A program made the translations under genes and the position numbers. Below are positions 5,567-10,213 of a DNA stretch of 10,213 nucleotides, piece after piece; the first letter of the stretch is position 1; each line of letters begins with the position of its first letter. This stretch comes from JASSUD01 sp031963225 (GTDB taxonomy: Bacteria > Pseudomonadota > Gammaproteobacteria > Burkholderiales > Burkholderiaceae): assembly GCA_031963225.1 (NCBI GenBank), contig JASSUD010000079.1, forward strand, positions 1 to 10,213, written 5' to 3'. The notes under the pieces were generated by a model that saw only the letters and a program-made list of their open reading frames with translations, did no database searches and had not been told where the DNA came from.

Positions 5567-7582
5567 CTAAATATCTCCCTCTATTTCATTACCTTTTTCT
5601 TCTAGCCAACGGCGGCGTGCGCTGGCTTCGCCTCTACCCATAAGCATGGTGAAGAGCGTAGTAGTATCGTTTTCGCTGTAGTCTCCAAGGGCTACAGGTA
5701 ATAGGCGTCGGGTATCAGGATTCAGTGTGGTCTCCCAGAGCTGGGCAGCATTCATTTCGCCCAGACCTTTGAATCGGCTGACGCTCCATTGCGTGTCACG
5801 CAGGCCATCTTTACGCAATTTGTGCAAAATGGCATCTAACTCACCCGCATCCAGTGCATAGTGTTTCTGTGCTGGTTTTTTGCCGCGTGCAGGGGCATCC
5901 ACACGAAATAGAGGAGGCCGAGCAATACAGACCACACCTTTGTCGATGAGTTGAGGAAAATGCTTGAAAAAGAGGGTGAGCAGAAGTACTTGAATATGTG
6001 CACCATCTACATCGGCATCAGACAAAATACAAATCTTTCCGTACCGTAAGCCTGATAAGTCGACTGCCTCACGCAGACTATGCGGGTCCACGCCAATTGC
6101 CACAGAAATATCATGTATTTCATTATTTGCAAAAAGACGATCGCGCTCAGTTTCCCAGCTGTTTAATACTTTACCGCGCAAGGGCAATATAGCTTGAAAA
6201 TTTTTGTCCCGTCCCATTTTGGCAGAACCTCCTGCTGAATCGCCCTCTACTAAAAAAAGCTCATTGCGAGCGAGCTCAGTCGACTCACAATCTGTTAGTT
6301 TTCCAGGCAAAACTGCAACCCCTGAGCTTCTACGCTTTTCTACTTTTTGACTGGCGCGCACGCGTATCTGGGCTTGCTTAATAACCCAGTCAGCTAGTTT
6401 GCGGCCATAGTCCACATGGTGACTAAGCCATAACTCTAGCGCCGGACGTACACAAGACGCTACCAAGCGCACGGCTTCCTTACTATTGAGTCGTTCTTTG
6501 ATCTGACCTTGGAATTGCGGGTCCAGCACTTTAGTCGACAGCACAAAAGAAGTGCGTGCAAACACATCTTCTGGCAGTAAACGCATGCTCTTTGGTAAGA
6601 GACCATGCAAATCAATGAAGCCTTTAACCGCTTGAAATAGGCCTTCTCGCAAACCTGCTTCATGGGTGCCGCCAGCTGGGGTAGGAATAAGGTTGACATA
6701 CGATTCGCGCAACACATTGCCTGTATCACTCCATGCCACAATCCATGAAGCTCCTTCGCCAATAGCAAAGTCTGATGCATTGCTCTGCTCTGTAATAACT
6801 TGTGAGCCTTCAAAAAATGGAATAAGTGGCTCTGTATCGCCAAGACCTTCGAGTAAATATCCCTTTAGGCCCTGTGCATATTGCCAGCGCTGTATATCTC
6901 CCGTTTTTTCAGTAATCAGCGTGACTTCTACGCCGGGTAGTAAAACTGCTTTTGAGCGGAGTAAACGCTGAAGCTCTCCGATTGGCAGTGCCAAACTATC
7001 GAAATAACGGGCATCGGGCCAAAGCTTTACAAGCGTGCCTTGCTTTTTATCGCCACGAGGGGCCCGGTTTAGAGTCAAAGCCTTTGCAGGTTCTCCTCCT
7101 TCAAATGCGATTTGTGCGATTTGCCCTTCGCGCCATATAGTGACCTCAAGTCGAGTGGATAAGGCATTCGTAACCGACACGCCGACGCCATGCAAGCCCC
7201 CCGAGAAGGTGTAGGCGCCTCCATCGGTTTTATCGAATTTACCCCCTGCATGCAGGCGTGTAAAAACAATTTCTACTACAGGCACTTCTTCCTCAGGATG
7301 CAATCCGAAAGGAATGCCTCGCCCGTCATCCAAAACGCTGATAGCCCCGTCTGTGTGCAGCGTCACTTCTATGCGCTGCGAAAACCCGCCCAACGCTTCA
7401 TCAGAAGCGTTATCGATAACTTCTTGCACAATATGCAGCGGATTTTCCGTCCGGGTGTACATGCCGGGCCGCTGCCTGACGGGTTCCAATCCCTTGAGCA
7501 CTTTAATGGATGCCTCGCTGTACTGCGAGGCCGCCATAGACGACGAGGCTTTAGAGGAGGATTTTCGAGAAGAGGCAGTCAT
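5567..7582 (-). CDS. parE: DNA topoisomerase IV subunit B, ParE
   Basis: ParE is the ATPase half of topoisomerase IV. From the ATG at 7582 it has 671 residues. A Ser/Ala/Lys-rich stretch of about 20 residues precedes the GHKL ATPase domain, which shows the N-box EVIDNASDEAL (catalytic Glu54 and Asn58), DDGRGIP (about 85-91) and SGGLHGVG. The transducer domain ends with GQIKERL, where most type IIA enzymes have QTK; the Gln and Lys that touch ATP are kept. The TOPRIM domain has LVEGDSAGGSAKMGR (Glu446), PLRGKVLN and the metal-binding DADVDGAH (Asp522, 524, 526). RFKGLGEMN is typical of the C-terminus. The length matches ParE rather than the roughly 800-residue GyrB, and parC follows directly. 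A GTG two codons upstream (7588) is an alternative start. No strong ribosome binding site is visible before either. Confidence 0.95.
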   Translation of the reverse strand: MTASSRKSSSKASSSMAASQYSEASIKVLKGLEPVRQRPGMYTRTENPLHIVQEVIDNASDEALGGFSQRIEVTLHTDGAISVLDDGRGIPFGLHPEEEVPVVEIVFTRLHAGGKFDKTDGGAYTFSGGLHGVGVSVTNALSTRLEVTIWREGQIAQIAFEGGEPAKALTLNRAPRGDKKQGTLVKLWPDARYFDSLALPIGELQRLLRSKAVLLPGVEVTLITEKTGDIQRWQYAQGLKGYLLEGLGDTEPLIPFFEGSQVITEQSNASDFAIGEGASWIVAWSDTGNVLRESYVNLIPTPAGGTHEAGLREGLFQAVKGFIDLHGLLPKSMRLLPEDVFARTSFVLSTKVLDPQFQGQIKERLNSKEAVRLVASCVRPALELWLSHHVDYGRKLADWVIKQAQIRVRASQKVEKRRSSGVAVLPGKLTDCESTELARNELFLVEGDSAGGSAKMGRDKNFQAILPLRGKVLNSWETERDRLFANNEIHDISVAIGVDPHSLREAVDLSGLRYGKICILSDADVDGAHIQVLLLTLFFKHFPQLIDKGVVCIARPPLFRVDAPARGKKPAQKHYALDAGELDAILHKLRKDGLRDTQWSVSRFKGLGEMNAAQLWETTLNPDTRRLLPVALGDYSENDTTTLFTMLMGRGEASARRRWLEEKGNEIEGDI

Positions 7583-7661
7583 GGGCACAAATGCTAAGAG
7601 TGAAAGTTTTGTATTTTACGGAATACGCATTATCTATGGCATACCATCAGAGTGGGGGCAT

Positions 7662-7691
7662 ATATGAACCCTTTGGGACAATTGAGGACAC
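7662..7691 (+). repeat. 30-bp motif, left copy of an inverted pair around yebC-purD
   Basis: The 30 bases from ATATGAACCC to GAGGACAC recur at 10165-10194 in reverse complement with a single mismatch (A at 7678). The copy lies in the divergent gap between parE and yebC and is itself enclosed by an 8-bp inverted repeat (GGGCATAT at 7656-7663, ATATGCCC at 7703-7710). The layout TGAACC...GGACAC resembles terminal inverted repeats of IS3-family elements from memory, but no transposase remnant is visible. A dispersed repeat or regulatory site is possible. Confidence 0.7.
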
Positions 7692-7728
7692 GCTCTTGTA
7701 GGATATGCCCTTTTGGGTGCGCCCTCCA

Positions 7729-7737
7729 TGATAAAAT
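7729..7737 (+). promoter_or_regulatory. Candidate extended -10 promoter of yebC
   Basis: TGATAAAAT fits the extended -10 pattern TGnTATAAT with one mismatch. No -35 hexamer stands out at the normal distance, which an extended -10 can tolerate. Transcription would start about 20-25 bases before the yebC ATG, leaving room for the AAGGGAG ribosome binding site at 7753-7759. Confidence 0.4.
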
Positions 7738-7766
7738 CGCCTCTTTATTTTCAAGGGAGCGCATCC

Positions 7767-8477
7767 ATGGCAGGCCATTCTAAATGGGCCAATATCAAGC
7801 ATAAAAAAGCAGCGGTAGATGCAAAACGCGGCAGAATTTGGACACGCTTGATTAAGGAAATTACCGTTGCAGCCCGGCTTGGCGGGGGAGATGCAGAGGG
7901 TAACCCACGTTTACGTTTAGCTATCGATAAAGCCAACGACGTTAATATGCCCAAAGACAATATACAACGGGCTATTGCACGCGGTACCGGGGACTTGGAA
8001 GGCGTTAACTATGAAGAAGCACGTTACGAAGGATATGGCCCAGCAGGTGTAGCTATCTTAGTGCACTGCATGACGGACAATCGTACACGTACTGTTGCAG
8101 AAGTACGCCATGCCTTTTCTAAATGTGGCGGCAATCTAGGCCAAGAAGGCAGTGTGGCTTTTCTCTTTACCCACTGCGGACAGTATATTTTCTCTCCAGA
8201 AACAGAGGAAGATGCTCTGGTAGAGGCGGCCCTCGAAGCGGGTGCAGAAGATGTAATCAAACATGAAGACGGCAGCTTTGAAGTACTTTGCCCTCCTTAT
8301 GACTTTACTGCTGTCAAAGATAAACTTGCAGCCGCAGGGTTTATCCCTGAATTTGCAGAAGTCACTATGAAGCCTAATAGCGAAACTCCTTTGACTGAAG
8401 AGGATGAACTTAAGGTCCAAAAACTAGTAGAGATGCTAGAAAACTTAGATGATACACAACAAGTATTTACAACCTAA
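7767..8477 (+). CDS. yebC: YebC/TACO1 family protein
   Basis: The protein has 236 residues from the ATG at 7767. It begins with the family signature MAGHSKWANIKHKKAAVDAKRG-type sequence and continues with RLRLAIDKANDVNMPKDNIQRAI, GYGPAGVAILVHCMTDNRTRTV and GNLGQEGSVAFLF, covering all three domains of the fold. YebC proteins were long annotated as DNA-binding transcriptional regulators (PmpR-like). More recent work places YebC and mitochondrial TACO1 at the ribosome, relieving stalling at proline-rich stretches. The start is fixed by AAGGGAG 7 bases upstream; the longer open frame to 7713 has no such support. The C-terminus (DDTQQVFTT) seems a few residues shorter than usual. yebC next to purD is, from memory, the usual Burkholderiaceae order. 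Here the two are separated by a REP pair. Confidence 0.95.
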   Translation: MAGHSKWANIKHKKAAVDAKRGRIWTRLIKEITVAARLGGGDAEGNPRLRLAIDKANDVNMPKDNIQRAIARGTGDLEGVNYEEARYEGYGPAGVAILVHCMTDNRTRTVAEVRHAFSKCGGNLGQEGSVAFLFTHCGQYIFSPETEEDALVEAALEAGAEDVIKHEDGSFEVLCPPYDFTAVKDKLAAAGFIPEFAEVTMKPNSETPLTEEDELKVQKLVEMLENLDDTQQVFTT

Positions 8478-8524
8478 CCTTTATGGTTGGTGAAGTTTGA
8501 TAGCACCTTTTTACATAGTCATCT

Positions 8525-8661
8525 GGTAGGTTGGTGGTGACGAAGGAACCCCAACACGCAAACCACTGCGTCCTTGATAACCTGCTTATAGATTATCAAA
8601 AGGTAAAAATTAAAAGCCATCGGTATGCATGTTGGGGTTCCTTCGTCACCACCAACCTACC
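8525..8661. repeat. BIME-like REP pair with perfect 32-bp arms, loop types B and B
   Basis: The arms 8525-8556 and 8630-8661 are perfect inverted repeats of 32 bases, both with loop type B (GACGAAGGA). Pairing continues imperfectly inward (GCAAACCACTG against GCATACCGATG). The core is in the same orientation as in the elements at 143 and 2823 (TCAAAAGGTAAAAATTAAAAG). The flanks (tcatct on the left, gtcctt on the right) show no target-site duplication, which fits REP behaviour rather than a classical MITE. This is the best-preserved, perhaps youngest, copy in the window. Confidence 0.9.
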
Positions 8662-8850
8662 GTCCTTTTCTGGTTGTGTGGGGGGTAATAAAGCCATTTT
8701 ACATAGGCACATTCTAATAAATTGGCTATTTAGGTAGTAGTCAGCGTGAAGGGATATGATTAGAGTAGGCAACCTAGGTGTAGGTGTTAAGAATTTCTTT
8801 TGCGTCGCGTGACGTGTAACGCAGCGGCGTATTTTGGTACAGGGGGCGGG
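8662..8850. other. Leader region of purD, little identifiable
   Basis: The gap from the yebC stop to purD is 373 bases. After the REP pair, this remaining stretch holds no convincing gene. TATGAT at 8755-8760 could be a -10 element, but no good -35 lies 16-18 bases upstream. The last bases (AGGGGGCGGG, 8841-8850) provide the purD ribosome binding site. I recognise no purine riboswitch or PurR-type operator. Confidence 0.4.
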
Positions 8851-10155
8851 ATGAAGGTATTGGTAGTGGGGTCTGGAGGTCGTGAGCATGCATTGGCTTG
8901 GAAGCTTGCGCAGTCTCCTCGTGTAGAGTTGATATATGTCGCTACAGGGAATGGAGGAACCGAAGCCACGCCTACAAACCGGCAAATCCGCAATCTTCCT
9001 ATTACAGATTGCCTAGAGCTGGCAGACTTTGCGCAAAAAGAAAAAATTGCACTAACGGTGGTGGGTCCTGAGGTTCCTCTTGCCGCAGGGATCGTTAATA
9101 TTTTTCGAGCGCGCAAGCTGAAGATTTTCGGGCCAACCCAAGAAGCAGCCCAGCTGGAAAGTTCCAAAAGTTTTGCCAAAGCGTTTATGAAACGCCACAA
9201 CATTCCTACCGCTGAGTATGAAGTTTTTTCGGATGCCGCTGCCGCCCATGCTTATGTAGAAGCACGTGGCGCTCCTATTGTAATTAAAGCCGATGGGCTG
9301 GCTGCAGGTAAAGGGGTGGTCGTAGCTCAAACACTCGATGAAGCGCATGATGCAATTGATCAGATGCTTCCAGCTTCAGGGGATTCTGCACAGCAGACTG
9401 TACAGTCAAATGAAAGCGCACGTGTAGTCATTGAAGAATTTTTAACTGGAGAAGAGGCTAGCTTTATCGTGATGGTTGATGGCAAAAATATACTGCCTCT
9501 AGCCTCTAGCCAAGATCACAAAAGACTGCTTGATGCCGACCTTGGCCCGAATACCGGCGGGATGGGCGCGTACTCTCCCGCGCCTGTAGTCACTCCACAG
9601 ATTCATGCTCGCATCATGCGTGACATTATTATTCCCACAGTCAAAGGTATGGAAGAGGAGGGCCGGCGTTACACAGGATTTTTATACGCGGGCGTTATGA
9701 TTGATGAGAGCGGTGCTATTAAAACGCTGGAATTCAATTGCCGTTTGGGAGACCCAGAAACGCAGCCGATTATGGCGCGCCTCAAAAGCGATTTTTCTAA
9801 AATACTCGAATTAGGTATTTCAGGAGATTTAGATCAGGCAGAGATTGTTTGGGATCGACGAGTAGCGCTTGGTGTGGTGCTATCTTCAGAAGGGTACCCA
9901 CAAAAACCAATATATGGCCAATCCATTGCGCCTCTTCCTAGCAATACGCCTAATTCTCAAATTTTTCATGCTGGCACTGCCTATATAGATAAGCAACTTG
10001 TCACTTCAGGGGGGCGGGTGCTATGCGTGGTAGGTTTAGCAGACTCCATCAGAGAGGCACGCACAGTAGCGTATGACACAGTAAGCCGCATCGAATTCTC
10101 AGGCATGCACTATCGCAACGATATTGGCAGCAGAGGACTAAACCGCAAAACCTAA
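8851..10155 (+). CDS. purD: Phosphoribosylamine-glycine ligase PurD
   Basis: PurD (GAR synthetase) joins glycine to 5-phosphoribosylamine with ATP, the second step of de novo purine synthesis, in the cytoplasm. From the ATG at 8851 it has 434 residues. The N-terminal domain begins MKVLVVGSGGREHALAWKL and contains GPEVPLAAG (72-80). The ATP-grasp domain shows KADGLAAGKGVVVA (146-159), EEFLTGEEASFIVM (195-208), SSQDHKRLLDADLGPNTGGMGAYSP (219-243) and LEFNCRLGDPETQ, with metal ligands Glu294 and Asn296. A short Ser/Gln-rich insertion (about 175-189, SGDSAQQTVQSNESA) lengthens the loop before RVVIEEF compared with E. coli PurD. The start is chosen because MKVLVVG is the family N-terminus and AGGGGG lies 4 bases upstream; an in-frame TTG at 8800 would add 17 residues without family support. 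A 30-bp repeat begins 10 bases after the stop. Confidence 0.97.
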   Translation: MKVLVVGSGGREHALAWKLAQSPRVELIYVATGNGGTEATPTNRQIRNLPITDCLELADFAQKEKIALTVVGPEVPLAAGIVNIFRARKLKIFGPTQEAAQLESSKSFAKAFMKRHNIPTAEYEVFSDAAAAHAYVEARGAPIVIKADGLAAGKGVVVAQTLDEAHDAIDQMLPASGDSAQQTVQSNESARVVIEEFLTGEEASFIVMVDGKNILPLASSQDHKRLLDADLGPNTGGMGAYSPAPVVTPQIHARIMRDIIIPTVKGMEEEGRRYTGFLYAGVMIDESGAIKTLEFNCRLGDPETQPIMARLKSDFSKILELGISGDLDQAEIVWDRRVALGVVLSSEGYPQKPIYGQSIAPLPSNTPNSQIFHAGTAYIDKQLVTSGGRVLCVVGLADSIREARTVAYDTVSRIEFSGMHYRNDIGSRGLNRKT

Positions 10156-10164
10156 TGGTAGGGT

Positions 10165-10194
10165 GTGTCCTCAATTGCCCCAAAGGGTTCATAT
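10165..10194 (-). repeat. 30-bp motif, right copy of an inverted pair around yebC-purD
   Basis: This is the reverse complement of 7662-7691 with one mismatch (29 of 30). It starts 9 bases beyond the purD stop codon. It overlaps a small hairpin, CCCCAAA (10178-10184) with TTTGGGG (10194-10200) around a 9-base loop, which could weaken transcription after purD, although no T-run follows. The window ends 19 bases later, so whether an insertion sequence continues rightward cannot be seen. Confidence 0.7.
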
Positions 10195-10213
10195 TTGGGG
10201 GAGCAGGAGCACA

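Noticed and set aside
7190..7597. 135-residue plus-strand frame opposite parE
   Set aside because: It is a shadow of the strongly conserved ParE ATPase domain on the other strand.
8478..8524. Intrinsic terminator after yebC
   Set aside because: Only AACCTTTATGGTT can pair (4 bp), and the short T-run (CCTTTTTAC) lies too far away to form a convincing terminator.
8531..8737. 68-residue open frame after yebC
   Set aside because: It starts inside the REP pair and is translated repeat sequence (VVTKEPQHA), without family resemblance or ribosome binding site.

Overview
The window looks like chromosomal DNA of a betaproteobacterium, probably of the order Burkholderiales. I infer this from the protein sequences, which read like Burkholderiaceae homologues from memory (for example NadC 'KYAVRVGGG' with 'DVRATDFSMR', and ParC 'HPHGDQSAYDA'), and from gene order: nadA next to nadC, parE directly followed by parC, and yebC followed by purD. 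The abundance of interspersed repeats and one orphan serine/proline-rich reading frame would fit a host-associated member such as the fungal endosymbiont group, but that is only a guess.

Layout. Positions 1-334 hold a tandem array of palindromic repeats that ends just before nadA. Positions 335-2826 carry a forward block: nadA (quinolinate synthase), an unrecognised 127-residue frame, and nadC (quinolinate phosphoribosyltransferase). The unrecognised frame and nadC overlap by four bases. Together NadA and NadC make nicotinate mononucleotide from iminoaspartate and dihydroxyacetone phosphate. The first enzyme of the route, NadB, is not in the window. Positions 2827-3140 form a convergent intergenic region filled with one complete and one half repeat and an AT-rich 17-bp perfect inverted repeat. 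Positions 3141-7582 (minus strand) are the topoisomerase IV operon parE-parC, with 2 bases between the genes. A roughly 180-bp divergent region follows, then forward yebC (7767-8477), an intergenic region with another complete repeat, and forward purD (8851-10155).

The seven protein-coding genes are mostly housekeeping: NAD synthesis, chromosome decatenation, a YebC/TACO1 translation-associated protein and purine synthesis. The striking part is the repetitive DNA. Nine full-length copies, plus one truncated at the window edge, of a roughly 30-base REP-like unit (5' GTAG followed by a bulged GTTGG...CCAAC stem) are arranged mostly as inverted pairs (BIME-like, 120-135 bp). The unit exists in two apical-loop types that are shuffled between elements whose cores keep one orientation. 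One unit supplies the nadC stop codon. A second, unrelated 30-bp motif occurs twice in inverted orientation, bracketing yebC-purD. I see no RNA gene, CRISPR array, transposase gene or defence system.
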